This document shows positions 22,835-34,162 of a DNA stretch of 64,000 bases, piece after piece. The stretch spans positions 7,192,001 to 7,256,000 of the forward strand of contig NW_022881625.1 of assembly GCF_003369915.1 (NCBI RefSeq), read 5' to 3'. A model generated the notes under the pieces. It was not told the DNA's origin. It saw nothing but the letters and a program-made list of their open reading frames with translations, and searched no databases. The stretch is from Drosophila miranda (Eukaryota > Arthropoda > Insecta > Diptera > Drosophilidae). A program made the translations under genes and the position numbers. The stretch's first letter is position 1; each line of letters begins with the position of its first letter.

Positions 22835-24953
22835 ATGGTTGACCCAACCTCCATCAAGGGAGAGATCCTTGAGATGACTGGCGAGCATGTGGAGCAGCTC
22901 CATTCAATGTGGTCCCTCATGTTCGAGCCGAAGACATGCGAGGACTTTCTGCACAAACTCAAGGCGCACGCGGATAATTTCTATACGGATCTGCTGACCG
23001 AGTCGCGGGAGAAGCAGGCGGCCATCCTGGATGACATAGCCGCACTCCGAGCCGAGGCCAGCGACCTCACCCGACTCCTCCATGAGACGGTGGACATTGG
23101 TCAGAGGCCCGACGATGTGCCACTGATCATATGGCAGCTGAAGCTGGACAAAAGCATTGAGCATCTGCGCGAGGAGCTCTCGAAACGTCGGGCGGAGATC
23201 GGGGAGCTGCTGCTCCAGCAGGAGCAGCTCTGCGAAGAGCTGGGCGCACTGCCGCTCCCTCTACTGGCGGACCCGCTGCCCCTGCCCGATGAGATGGACG
23301 GCTTTCGCGACCATCTCGACAACCTGCGCTCTCAGCGCGCAGTGCGCCAGACGGAGCTGGACCAGCTGCGCAAGGCCATCAAGCATGACATGAAGATGCT
23401 CGAGCTGATGCCCCAGACCGATGCAGAGGATCGCCTACTGAACGATCTGAGCCACAATCTAACACCAGAGACACTAGAGCGGCTGCGGCAGATGCGCAAC
23501 AGTTATGCCGAGCAGATCCAGGAGCTGCGCTCCAAAATCCATGACATGCGCGAGAAGATCTACGTGCTGTGGGATCGCCTCCAGGAGACGGACGAGAGCG
23601 CCATGCGACGAGTGCGCGAGTACACCGAGAATACGCAGCGCACCTATGACATCCTCCATTCGGAGCTGCAGCGCTGCCAGGCACTGCGCAGCCAGAACCT
23701 CAAGACGTTCATCGAGCAGCTGCGCGTCGAGATAAGCAAGTGGTGGGATCTAACGCTCAAGAGCCAGCAGGAGCGCAAGCGTTTCTCCAACTACTACAAT
23801 AAGTATTACAACGAAGACCTGTTGGAGCTGCACGAGCTGGAGCTGGATGATCTGAAGAGATTCTACACGTGCAACAAGGAGATTTTCGATCTGTACGAGA
23901 GCCGTGCAGAACTTTGGTCCCGCATGCAGGCTCTAGAGGCAAAGGCCAACGAGCCGAATCGTTTCAACAATCGTGGCGGCCAGTTCCTTAAAGAGGAAAA
24001 GGAAGCAAGGCCATCACCTCGAAGCTGCCCAAGATTGAGCAGCAGATCACTGAACTGGTGCACGCCTATGAGGTGCAATCGCATGGCCCGTTTCTGGTTT
24101 ATGGCGAGAACATACTGGAGCTGATGGCTGGCGAATGGGAGAACTATCGGCAGGCCAAGCAGAGCTCGGCCCGCAAGAAGGCCCCGCCCACCACGAGGAC
24201 GGGCAGCAGCAGCAAATTGATGATGCCACCGCCGACTGCCGGTTCAACGGCCCCTCGCACGCCCCGAACTTTGAAGAACATGTCCTCAATGTCGACCTCG
24301 ACAATGTCGTTGCGCAAGACCCCAACAATCCAGCTGATCACTCCCAATATGACCAAGAGCACTGGGAATCTGCACAAGCGACTGAATCCATCAGCAGCCG
24401 CCAGCTCTTCGGGTATCGGACTCCCAACGCCAAGCGCAGCCTCATGAGCTCTCTGAATTCGATACGCTCGTCGCCGTCTACCGCACAGCGGCTGGCCAAC
24501 AGCCAGCTGAAGGCGTCCAAGTCGCCACTAAAGCGGGTCCGCGTCCTGGACAACACATTGCGTCGCAGTGGGGGATTGGGCAGACGCAGCATTGGCACAC
24601 GCTCGAAAAAGAAGCCACGCACAAAATCAGCGGTGCCGGATACAAGATCGCCCAGCGATTCCGAGTATATGACCGATGAGACCACTGAAAATGACCGCGA
24701 AGCCGGGATTTCCTATGAAGATTTGGTGCCCACGAGTCGCTCCTCAGTGCTGCCCGTCGGCGGGGCTCAGCATCAGCGCAATCGCGTGGCTGTGCCACGA
24801 ATTGGCCATGTCCTCGTAAACCACAATTCAGTGGCGTCGGCCGCCAACACACCGTCGAAGCAGGCGATCAATCAGGAGGAGAGGCCTCGATTTGGCAATC
24901 AATTGAAGCTCCCATCGCCACGTGAAAGTCGCATGTGGCCGAATCCACGATGA
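22835..24953 (+). pseudogene. feo: feo copy 3 with two single-base deletions
   Basis: ATG at 22835 starts a frame open to 24124. A missing base at about 24005 (aaggaagcaagg against aaggaacgcaagg) shifts it just behind the NRGG microtubule-binding block, and a second missing base at about 24415 (cttcgggtatcgg against cttcggagtatcgg) shifts it again. The end of the gene to TGA at 24951-24953 matches the intact copy. A protein of about 430 residues, lacking part of the microtubule-binding region and the basic tail, is all that could be made. It lies 175 bp downstream of the intact P450. Confidence 0.9.
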
Positions 24954-25098
24954 GATTATTGGAATTTTTATTTGCGTTTTATGTTTGATTTCATTTTTTG
25001 TACCTTTATCTGTTTATCTCTGTTTCATTTATTTTCGATGTTGGCCCAATAAAAATTAAATTACCTTCAAGAAGGACAACCGAACCAAAAAAAAAAAA
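24954..25098 (+). terminator. feo 3'UTR with AATAAA and A-tract
   Basis: Downstream of the stop lies a T-rich 3'UTR, AATAAA at 25048-25053, and a run of 12 A at 25087-25098 about 35 bp further. This pattern repeats behind copies 4 (split by a BEL insertion), 5 (A-run ending 39468) and 6 (A-run ending 45306), with differing A-run lengths. An A-run at a normal cleavage distance behind an intronless gene is the signature of a reverse-transcribed, inserted mRNA. Confidence 0.75.
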
Positions 25099-26045
25099 AC
25101 GAGGGGGAACGTTGTGAGTTGTGAGTTGCTCTCCTCCGGCAGACGCCGCTTATATTAAACGACACGACAAAGCGTGAGCGTGACGTCGGGCGCTGCGTAG
25201 CCACTGCAATTGATTTGTTCCTATTGGCTATACAAATGATGTGATCTGATCCAGATTCAGCAATCTGATAGATATGGTCATTATCTATGATTCTGCGTTT
25301 TTAGTTTTCTCGAAAGTGCAATATTGTGGATGCAACAGATTTTCGTCCTTTGTGTGGGCGGAAGGGGGTGGGGCGAAATTTTGAGATACACGTTTTATAG
25401 TAAGATCTAACAGGAGTGCGGATACCAAATTACGCTAGCCTTAATAGTCTCTGAGATTTTTGAATATCCCCAGATTTTCGTCCTTTGCGGGGGCGGAATG
25501 GGGTGTGGCGAATTTTTGAAACAAACTCGTCTCGGTCCGATATATTAGGAGTGTGGATACCAAATTTGGTTGCTCTAGCTTTTGTAGTCTCTGAGATCTA
25601 GGCGCTAATGTTTTACTCTAAGCAAAGCCGCCTATGCGAATACGATCCAATTCAGATTCCGCAGTCTTAAAGATATGGTCATTCTCTACAACTCTACGTT
25701 TTTGGTTTTCTCATATCTTTAAAATTGTGGATGCCACAGATTTTCGTCCTTTGTGGGGGCGGAAGTGGGAGGGGCGAAGTTTTGAAATATTTTTGTAGCA
25801 GTGACATATCACAGAAGTCTGGATCCAAAACATCGTTGCTCTACTTCTTATAGTCTTTGAGCACTAGGCGCTGAAGGGGACGGACAGACGGACAGACAGA
25901 CAGGGCTCAATCGACTCGGCTATTGATGCTGATCAAGAATATATATACTTTATGGGGTCGGAAACGATTCCTTCTGGACGTTACACACATCCACTTTTAC
26001 CACAAATCTAATATACCCCAATACTCATTTTGAGTATCGGGTATA
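25099..26045 (-). mobile_element. DINE-1/Helentron-like element
   Basis: Starts CGAGGGGGAACG directly after the feo A-tract and ends GAGTATCGGGTATA before the spacer ataacaag. Copies 5 and 7 show the same site without insertion (A-tract running straight into taacaag), so the element inserted without target duplication. Internal deletions removed part of the terminal hairpin near 25120 and the GAGAGAGAC-containing motif near 25170. Confidence 0.85.
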
Positions 26046-26497
26046 ATAACAAGATATAAAAAAGCGCTAAAGATTAGCTTGTTTATATTATTATCAGGCC
26101 TAAAACTTTCGGCAGTCTACCGACCATTCCATGCCCAATAAATTAAATTTGGCCAAAAAATCTGATGCCATAATTATGGCGATTTATTTGTTTCATTGAG
26201 AGTCAGATCAATCATAATACTATATTCCTAAATATTCCGTAGAAGGTATAACATAGTCGATCAAATAGCAGTCTATATTAAAAAAATATGGCAAATGTTT
26301 ACAATTATTTCTGTTTGACATTCGCACGCTCCCGCGAACGTGTTTTGGCACTCTCTCTCTCTCTTGTTCTGTTTGTGCTCTGTTATCGGTCAGCTCTTTT
26401 TGCAACAAGCTCTCGCAGGCCTTTCAAATAGCTAGATAATGGAATGATTTAGCAGTATAGCTCTGGCAGTGAATGAATTAAGTTCCTAACAAGCAAA
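26046..26497 (+). promoter_or_regulatory. Spacer and 5' flank of P450 copy 4
   Basis: Same organisation as before copy 3: AT-rich gene-free spacer, then the conserved flank with a CT-rich tract around 26350-26364 and the GCTCCCGCGAACGTG block. No other feature seen. Confidence 0.45.
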
Positions 26498-28354
26498 ATG
26501 TTGAAAGTGCGCAGCGGTCTATCTATAATTCAGGCGCAAAAAGCAGCCCTCTCTGTCAGCAGTCCGCTGGTAAATATATAGTATACATATAGATCCGATA
26601 TCACAGTGATATACGTTTTTAAATCTCTTGTAGCGTTGGCAGACCACAGCAGCTGTAGCAGAGCCCAGAAATGATGCAGAGTGGCTACAAGCTCGTCCCT
26701 TTGATCAGACTCCTAGTAAAACTTTTCTGTCTACTCTTCGGAATTTTATGCCTGGAGGAAAATATAGCAAACTGGACATTGTGAAATTGTTCAAAGCTCT
26801 GCAAGACGACTATGGAAACATATTATATTTACCAGGTATGATGGGAGGTACGTCATACCTGATGACTCACAATCCCAAGGACTTCGAGGAAGTGTTCCGG
26901 AACGAAGGAGTGTGGCCGCATCGGCCTGGCAGCGATACTCTTCGCTATCATCGGAAGACTCATATAAAGGATTTCTTCCAGGGAGTGGAGGGAGCTTTAC
27001 CCACACAAGGAAAAACCTGGAGCGACTTTCGATCGGCTGTAAATCCTGTCCTAATGCAGCCGAAGAACGTGCGGCTTTACTATAAGAAGATGTCCCAAGT
27101 GAACCAGGAGTTTGTGCAACGGTTCGTATGACTGATAATAAATCCCTGTTTACGCTCAAGTATGTTCTCCCCCCTTCACAGTATTAAAGCACTCCGTGAT
27201 ATCGATACCCAGGAAGCTCCAGATGATTTCTTAAACGTTATAAGTCGGTGGACCCTCGAGTCAGTCTCTGTGGTGGCTCTGGACAAGCAGTTGGGACTGC
27301 TCAAAGAGTCGGGCGATAACGACCAGGCTGTGTTACTTTTCAAGTACCTGGACGATTTTTTTGAATTAACAGCCGATCTGGAGATGAAGCCCTCCATCTG
27401 GCGTTACGTTAAAACACCCAAGCTAATGAAGCTAATGAAGTCCCTAGATGGCGTTCAAGAAATAACTTCAGCGTATGTAGACGAAGCTATAGAGCGTCTA
27501 GAGAAAGAGGCCAAGGAGGGTGTTGTCCGCCCTGAGAGCGAGCAGAGCGTACTGGAAAAGCTGCTCAAGATCGACAAAAAGGTGGCGATGGTTATGGCCA
27601 TGGACATGCTAATGGCCGGAGTGGATACCGTACGTAGTCTGTTGTTCTCATACTTACCCTTATCTCATACATCCTTTTTTTCCAGACCTCAAGTACCTTT
27701 ACAGCGGCCTTGCTGTGCCTTGCCAAGAATCCGGAGAAGCAGGCCGTACTCCGAGAAGAGGTGATGAAGGTTCTACCCGAGAAGGACTCCGAATTCACTG
27801 AGGCATCGATGAAGAACTTCCCTATCTACGTGCCTGCATCAAAGAGTCACAACGGATCTATCCTTTGGTCATCGGCAATGGCCGATTTCTCAATCGGGAC
27901 AGCGTTTTGAGCGGATACCTGTGTGTCGATGGTTCCCCTGAGCTTGCTATCAAGCGAGGAGCACTTCTCCAAGGCTGCTGAGTTCCTGCCAGAGCGTTGG
28001 ATTCGTAACGCCACAGACTCCAACGGGCAATGCCCGGCAAATGTCTTGAAGCTGAAGAATCCGTTTGTGTTCTTGCCCTTCGGATTTGGACCCCGGATGT
28101 GCGTTGGAAAGCGCATCGTGGACATGGAGCTCGAGCTGGGCATCGCTCGACTCATTCGGAACTTTAGCATCGAGTTCAATCATCCCACGGAGAACGCTTT
28201 CCGCTCCTCCCTGATCAATTTTCCCAACAGTAAACACATTTCTCATCCTAAATTATCTTTACAACTGGAAAACCTTGAAGGAACTTATTTGCAATATAAA
28301 GTAGGTGTTTTTTTGGCCGCACGTCAATCAGAATCAACTTCTTTTGTGCTTTGA
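26498..28354 (+). pseudogene. P450 copy 4, frameshifted in exon 4
   Basis: Exons 26498-26569, 26634-27121, 27182-27629 and 27686-28354. Splice borders are kept; the exon 2 donor is gttcgt instead of gtgcgt. Exon 4 lacks one base near 27815 (gaacttccc for gaacgttccc) and 17 bp near 27918 that encode GYQVPAG. Together these are 18 bp, so frame is restored at the haem loop, but about 34 residues between them, including ExxR, are misread. The haem-loop cysteine remains and the stop-loss extension is present. Function as a P450 is very unlikely. Confidence 0.9.
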
Positions 28355-28529
28355 GGCATGAGGCAAATCAAGCACACAAAATTTTCATTGTGCAATTTGT
28401 GCCAACACGAGAGGCGTCACTTATCTGTGCGGAGGCATTTTCCTTGAGCAACACATTGTGCAATCGAAATCCTGCACACATCACATAAATTCCTTCCATT
28501 CGCGAATACAAGACCCATTCCTATTGGCT

Positions 28530-30545
28530 ATGGTTGACCCAACCTCCATCAAGGGAGAGATCCTTGAGATGACTGGCGAGCATGTGGAGCAGCTCCATTC
28601 AATGTGGTCCCTCATGTTAGAGCCGAAGACATGCGAGGACTTTCTGCACAAACTCAAGGCGCACGCGGATAATTTCTATACGGATCTGCTGACCGAGTCG
28701 CGGGAGAAGCAGGCGGCCATCCTGGATGACATAGCCGCACTCCGAGCCGAGGCCAGCGACCTCACCCGACTCCTCCATGAGACGGTGGACATTGGTCAGA
28801 GGCCCGACGATGTGCCACTGATCATATGGCAGCTGAAGCTGGACAAAAGCATTGAGCATCTGCGCGAGGAGCTCTCGAAACGTCGGGCGGAGATCGGGGA
28901 GCTGCTGCTCCAGCAGGAGCAGCTCTGCGAAGAGCTGGGCGCACTGCCGCTCCCTCTACTGGCGGACCCGCTCCCCCTGCCCGATGAGATGGACGGCTTT
29001 CGCGACCAGCTGGACCAGCTGCGCAAGGCCATCAAGCATGACATGAAGATGCTCGAGCTGATGCCCCAGACCGATGCAGACGATCGCCTACTGAACGGTC
29101 TGAGCCACCATCTAACACCAGAGACACTAGAGCGGCTGCGGCAGATGCGCAACAGTTATGCCGAGCAGATCCAGGAGCTGCGCTCCAAAATCCATGACAT
29201 GCGCGAGAAGATTTACGTGCTGTGGGATCGCCTCCAGGAGACGGACGAGAGCGCCATGCGACGAGTGCGCGAGTGCACCGAGAATACGCAGCGCACCTAT
29301 GACATCCTCCATTCGGAGCTGCAGCGCTGCCAGGCACTGCGCAGCCAGAACCTCAAGACGTTCATCGAGCAGCTGCGCGTCGAGATAAGCAAGTGGTGGG
29401 ATCTAACGCTCAAGAGCCAGCAGGAGCGCAAGCGTTTCTCCAACTACTACAATAAGTATTACAACGAAGACCTGTTGGAGCTGCACGAGCTGGAGCTGGA
29501 TGATCTGAAGAGCTTCTACACGTGCAACAAGGAGATTTTCGATCTGTACGAGAGCCGTGCAGAACTTTGGTCCCGCACGCAGGCTCTAGAGGCAAAGGCC
29601 AACGAGCCGAATCGTTTCAACAATCGTGGCGGCCAGCTCCTTAAAGAGGAAAAGGAACACAAGGCCATCACCTCGGAGCTGCCCAAGATTGAGCAGCAGA
29701 TCACTGAACTGGTGCACGCCTATGAGGTGCAATCGCATGGCCCGTTTCTGGTTTATGGCGAGAACATACTGGAGCTGATGGCTGGCGAATGGGAGAACTA
29801 TCGGCAGGCCAAGCAGAGCTCGGCCCGCAAGAAGGCCCCGCCCACCACGAGGACGGGCAGCAGCAGCAAATTGATGATGCCACCGCCGACTGCCGGTTCA
29901 ACGGCCCCTCGCACGCCCCGAACTTTGAAGAACATGTCCTCAGTGTCGACCTCGACAATGTCGTTGCGCAAGACCCCAACAATCCAGCTGATCACTCCCA
30001 ATATGACCAAGAGCACTGGGAATCTGCACAAGCGACTGAATCCATCAGCAGCCGCCAGCTCTTCGGAGTATCGGACTCCCAACGCCAAGCGCAGCCTCAT
30101 GAGCTCTCTGAATTCGATACGCCCGTCGCCGTCTACCGCACAGCGGCTGGCCAACAGCCAGCTGAAGGCGTCCAAGTCGCCACTAAAGCGGGTCCGCGTC
30201 CTGGACAACACATTGCGTCGCAGCGGGGGATTGGGCAGACGCAGCATTGGCACACGCTCGAACAAGAAGCCACGCACAAAATCAGCGGTGCCGGATACAA
30301 GATCGCCCAGCGATTCCGAGTATATGACCGATGAGACCACTGAAAATGACCGCGAAGCCGGGATCTCCTATGAAGAATTGGTGCCCACGAGTCGCTCCTC
30401 AGTGCTGCCCGTCGGCGGGGCTCAGCATCAGCGCAATCGCGTGGCTGTGCCACGAATTCGCCATGTCCTCGTAAACCACAATTCCGTGGCGTCGGCCGCC
30501 AACACACCGTCAAAGCAGGCGGTCAATCAGGAGGAGAGGCCTTGA
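28530..30545 (+). CDS. feo: feo copy 4, nearly complete (671 residues)
   Basis: From ATG at 28530 the frame is open for 671 residues. Compared with copy 6 it lacks 14 residues (42 bp) in the coiled coil near 29008, between FRD and LDQLRK, and the last 21 residues because CGA became TGA at 30543-30545; the normal stop would be 30606-30608. The PRC1/MAP65 microtubule-binding block is complete. A 42-bp loss equals two heptads, so the coiled coil register could survive. Its 3'UTR is split by a BEL element 160 bp downstream, which separates it from its AATAAA signal. I cannot tell whether this is a functional variant or a young pseudogene. Confidence 0.6.
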   Translation: MVDPTSIKGEILEMTGEHVEQLHSMWSLMLEPKTCEDFLHKLKAHADNFYTDLLTESREKQAAILDDIAALRAEASDLTRLLHETVDIGQRPDDVPLIIWQLKLDKSIEHLREELSKRRAEIGELLLQQEQLCEELGALPLPLLADPLPLPDEMDGFRDQLDQLRKAIKHDMKMLELMPQTDADDRLLNGLSHHLTPETLERLRQMRNSYAEQIQELRSKIHDMREKIYVLWDRLQETDESAMRRVRECTENTQRTYDILHSELQRCQALRSQNLKTFIEQLRVEISKWWDLTLKSQQERKRFSNYYNKYYNEDLLELHELELDDLKSFYTCNKEIFDLYESRAELWSRTQALEAKANEPNRFNNRGGQLLKEEKEHKAITSELPKIEQQITELVHAYEVQSHGPFLVYGENILELMAGEWENYRQAKQSSARKKAPPTTRTGSSSKLMMPPPTAGSTAPRTPRTLKNMSSVSTSTMSLRKTPTIQLITPNMTKSTGNLHKRLNPSAAASSSEYRTPNAKRSLMSSLNSIRPSPSTAQRLANSQLKASKSPLKRVRVLDNTLRRSGGLGRRSIGTRSNKKPRTKSAVPDTRSPSDSEYMTDETTENDREAGISYEELVPTSRSSVLPVGGAQHQRNRVAVPRIRHVLVNHNSVASAANTPSKQAVNQEERP

Positions 30546-30702
30546 TTTGGCAATCAATTGAAGCTCCCATCGCCACGTGAAAGTCGCATGTGGCCGAATC
30601 CACGATGAGATTATTGGAATTTTTATTTGCGTTTAATGTTTGATTTCATTTTTTGTACCTTTATCTGTTTATCTCTGTTTCATTTATTTTCGATGTTGGC
30701 CC

Positions 30703-31041
30703 TGTGGAGATAATGTTTTTTATCCCCAATCGGCCGACTAATTATTTCGAATTAAATAAAACTCGGCGCAGAAATAAAATTACGATATGTTCTTTAATGC
30801 GTGACATCCAAATTGCAAGTGTGGCTTGCGCAGCTTCGCTCGGCCGACGTCGGTAGGCAGACGCAAAGCGGAGATAGCGAAGAGCGAGCTGGCAGAGAGC
30901 GTTTAGCAGGGCAAGCAAGCGCAAAGCTTTAACAAACAAATGAGTGACATAGACATAAGTAACAAACAAAATAAGCGGCTGAGGGCCAAGAATTAGGTGC
31001 TATTTGGCAAGCAGCTAATCGGCTGGGTTCTGCTCCGAACA
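30703..31041 (-). repeat. 3' LTR of BEL element in feo copy 4
   Basis: 339 bp, 33 bp shorter than the partner LTR because a segment near 30825 is missing, and about five other substitutions apart. Divergence shows the insertion is not brand new. Confidence 0.9.
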
Positions 31042-31593
31042 TTCACCCCCCGTTGGAAGGCAAAGGCTTTCAACAGATCCATCCTGAAGGGGCAGAACCG
31101 CTATTTTTCCAACGGCCCTCTTGAAGATGCTTGCTTGGGCGCAGCTGGCGGCTACGCTGGGATGATCGTCGAACGCAGCAATCGGCGCTTCTTTACGAAG
31201 GCGGCTTGTCGTGATTACGTCTTGATCATCGGGAACCTCTGTAATTGCATAGAATGGCAGGAAATTTGGCAATGTAGAAATTGTTGAAAGTTGAATTTCA
31301 TTTAGCGTGGATATGTAGGTTTTTAATATATGGAAAAGTTCGCGCTGCAGTTCCTGATTCTCCGATCGCAGTTTTTCCACTTGCACCTGGCACTCGAGCA
31401 GCTGCTTCCTGCATTGCTGCTCTAAGTTTTGGTACTCCAGCGTTGTGGGTCGAAAATCGTCAATAGAGATGCACGAGGAATTTTCAAAAGCGGCTAAAGC
31501 TGCACGCTTATTCTCCGAGCTATCAATGCTTCCTGATACTATCCAACCTGCAATGTTGGCAATTGGGCTGATAGTCGAATCTGTCCGACGCAC
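31042..31593 (-). pseudogene. BEL distal region: coiled-coil stretch joined to extreme pol C-terminus
   Basis: After GWIVSGS the frame shows a coiled coil (about residues 53-95, with QNLEQQCRKQLLE) and ends in a GGECSEQNPAD tail that abuts the 3' LTR. BEL polyproteins usually place reverse transcriptase, RNase H and integrase between these parts; all are missing. The coiled-coil insert is not part of a pol domain I recognise. Confidence 0.55.
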
Positions 31594-32579
31594 ATTAAAT
31601 CGAAGAACAAACCAGAACCTATCAACAGATCGATACGTTGGGGCTTGGAGAAATTAGGATCAGCTAGTTTTAGGTTATTCGGCATTGGCCAATCCTTTGC
31701 GTCTACGCCGAAGTTAGGCTGCATTTCCGTAATTGAGTTGGTGACAATTGCAGCGAAGGAAGCTCGATAGCTTGCGTCCTGGGATTGTACAACTATATGT
31801 ACAGACTTGCTCGAAGGTAGAATGGAATCTCCGATTCCAGAGATGTGAACATAAGACGAGCGATGATCCAACTGCAACTGATCAGCAAGTCTAGATGTAA
31901 CAAAGTTTGCCTGTGATGCAGAATCCAAAATGGCACGACATGGGATAAGTGCTCCATAACGATCTGTTACATGGACGAGGGCAGTAGGTAGCAACACGTT
32001 CTGGCTAGGCTGAGATTTCTGGATCGAGGGGGGAGGGCTAGAACACCCGCTTGCTAGAAGCACAGTCGCGGCCTCTTGCTGGATCGATTCCTCGGCCGGT
32101 GAAGAGGAAGATGAAGCACCAGGTCCCGATGGAATGTGGAGTAGCGTGTGATGTTTGGCCTGGCAATGCCTGCAAAGTCCTGACCTGCACCTCTGCAATT
32201 CATGGCCTTTGTTGAGGCAGTTCAAACACAAGCGGCTCTTCTTTGCTTCTTTGTATCGTTCAAACGCAGAGAGATTCAGGAATGCCTGACATCTAGATAT
32301 GTAATGCTCGGAGGAATTGCAATGGTTACATATGGGGTTAGGATGGTCGTTACTGGAGGTGATAAGGGTGACAGGTTTGTCTTCTCCCACCTGTTGACTA
32401 GGACTTGTTGCCATGGCTGATCCCAAATTCTCCAGCATCCGACATCTCGCTTCAAAAAATGAGGCCATGCTTGACCACCGAGGCAATCCTGACGTCGGCA
32501 AGTTCTCTTCCCATTTCTCCTTTGTTTTGTGGTCCAGTTTCGTGCCTATGATGAAGATCAGCAACCCATCCGAAATCTC
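31539..32579 (-). pseudogene. BEL gag C-terminus, zinc knuckles and protease
   Basis: Same frame as the preceding gag part. It shows three Cys/His clusters (CNHCNSSEHYISRC, CLNCLNKGHELQRC and a CRHC...HTLLH block) and a DUF1758-type aspartic protease with the core ILDSASQ, where the catalytic D-S/T-G is altered to DSA. The frame stops soon after the conserved LPTLQ, while the next conserved piece (GWIVSG) is in the neighbouring frame (31015-31593), so a frameshift lies near 31550-31590. Confidence 0.75.
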
Positions 32580-33362
32580 CTACGGGGTCGCCAAGGTCTG
32601 AAGTGCACGCAAGTGCGAATTGATTTTGTCGCTGAGCGCGCGCAAGCCGATAGCTGAGCCCTTCTCCACCCCTTGCAGCCCGAAAATAGCCTTGACGTGT
32701 GCCTGAAAATGTAACAGTTTATTATCGAATCGCAACATTAGCAAATTCAACGCCTTGTCGTAATTCTCCTCAGAAAGTTCCAAGAAACGAATCGTATCCA
32801 GCGCAGCACCATCTAGACATCCACGAAGATATTGGAATTTTTCGATGATTGGTATACGATGGTCTTTGTGCACCATTGTCGAGAACATCGAGTCGAGTTC
32901 TGGCCAATCCATGTAGTTCCCCCCGAATCGCGGAAGCTGCAACTCGGGCATTCGAGAACGGCCTATACTATTATAGGCGAACAACGACGAATTCCCCTCG
33001 AGAGTATGCCGTGCCGTTGAATTGGCAACATTAACCGTGCGAGCAGCCATCAACCCCCGCGACAGCCTGGACCTAACCTTGACATAAACATTCGAAAAGT
33101 CCAGCCGGGCATCATGGGCTAACTGCAGGAAATCCAGCCTTTCAAGGCTCGTTTGAGCGGCATCGAAATCCGCATTCATTCGCTCGATTTGCTCTAAGCG
33201 AGCTTGAAGTTCTGCCTTATCTATCTCGGCAAGCTCTTCCTTGGTGAGAAAGCGATCCATGGCCTTTAGTTGGCGCGCGATGGACTCGGCCTTGTGCTTG
33301 TAGAAATCTACATCACTCGGCACTGCTGCGTTCGCGACATTGGTAGGCTCAGGTGCTGCCAT
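32580..33362 (-). pseudogene. BEL gag, N-terminal part with in-frame TAG
   Basis: ATG at 33362 opens a 260-codon frame with coiled N-terminus and the DUF1759-like block (RFGGNYMDWPELDSMF near residues 145-160). TAG at 32580-32582 interrupts the frame; reading on in the same frame gives the expected rest of Gag (EISDGLL...), so this is a nonsense change inside one domain. Confidence 0.75.
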
Positions 33363-33736
33363 GTTGAGGTTTTAAAAGAGTCACTCAGCACGACCGAAAA
33401 AGACACCCTGTATACGTATAAACGTGGGAACCGAAAGCAAAGGGATTACAGCTAATGCCTTTAGCTGTGCGGCTGTGCGAGCTGTCCGATTCCGCTTTGT
33501 ACTCCGCTTGTGTGTATTAGTGAGTTCGCTGCACTGCCTACCGCACTGCACTGACCGAATTGTCGCGACAGAGAAATTAACAGCCAGCAATGCGTGTATG
33601 TAGGTGTATGTAAGTGTGTTTTAGCACCGAATTGTGCTTAACCGCCGAAAATTTGCTAGGGCTAACGAATGTCGATCGCGAATGATTATTAATTGACACT
33701 GCAACTCAGAGATCACGTCGGGGTCACCAAATTTTA

Positions 33737-34108
33737 TGTGGAGATAATGTTTTTTATCCCCAATCGGCCGACTAATTATTTCGAATTAAATAAAACTCGG
33801 CGCAGAAATAAAATTACGATATGTTCTTTAATGCGTGACATCCAAATTGCAAGTGTGGCTTGCCTGCCCTTTACATTGCCGCTCCGATCGCTAAGCGCAG
33901 CTTCGCTCGGCCGACGTCGGTAGGCAGACGCAAAGCGGAGATAGAGAAGAGATAGCTGGCAGAGAGCGTTTAGCAGGGCAAGCAAGCGCAAAGCTTTAAA
34001 AAACAAATGAGTGACATAGACATAAGTAACAAACAAAATAAGCGGCTGAGGGTCAAGAATTAGGTGCTATTTGGCAAGCAGCTAATCGGCTGGGTTCTGC
34101 TCCGAACA
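33737..34108 (-). repeat. 5' LTR of BEL element in feo copy 4
   Basis: 372 bp, TG...CA ended in both readings. Adjacent inner sequence holds the primer-binding site. It has the 33-bp segment absent from the other LTR. Confidence 0.9.
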
Positions 34109-34162
34109 GGCCCAATAAAAATTAAATTACCTTCAAGAAGGACAACCGAACCAAAAAAAAAA

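Larger units (their letters stand above)
30703..34108 (-). mobile_element. BEL/Pao element lacking most of pol, inserted in feo copy 4 3'UTR
   Basis: LTRs lie at 30703-31041 and 33737-34108, both TGTGGAGATA...CTCCGAACA on the plus strand. A perfect 5-bp duplication ggccc flanks the element (30698-30702 and 34109-34113), and removing it restores the feo 3'UTR sequence gttggcccaataaa. The primer-binding site (minus strand TGGTGACCCCGACG) is at about 33716-33729 and a G-rich polypurine tract at 31042-31052. Only gag, zinc knuckles, protease and a short distal tail are present; reverse transcriptase, RNase H and integrase are absent, so it depends on another element for movement. Confidence 0.9.

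Noticed and set aside
22904..23942. Arginine- and serine-rich antisense frames across each feo copy
   Set aside because: They are shadows of the coiled-coil codon pattern on the other strand and recur wherever feo is present.
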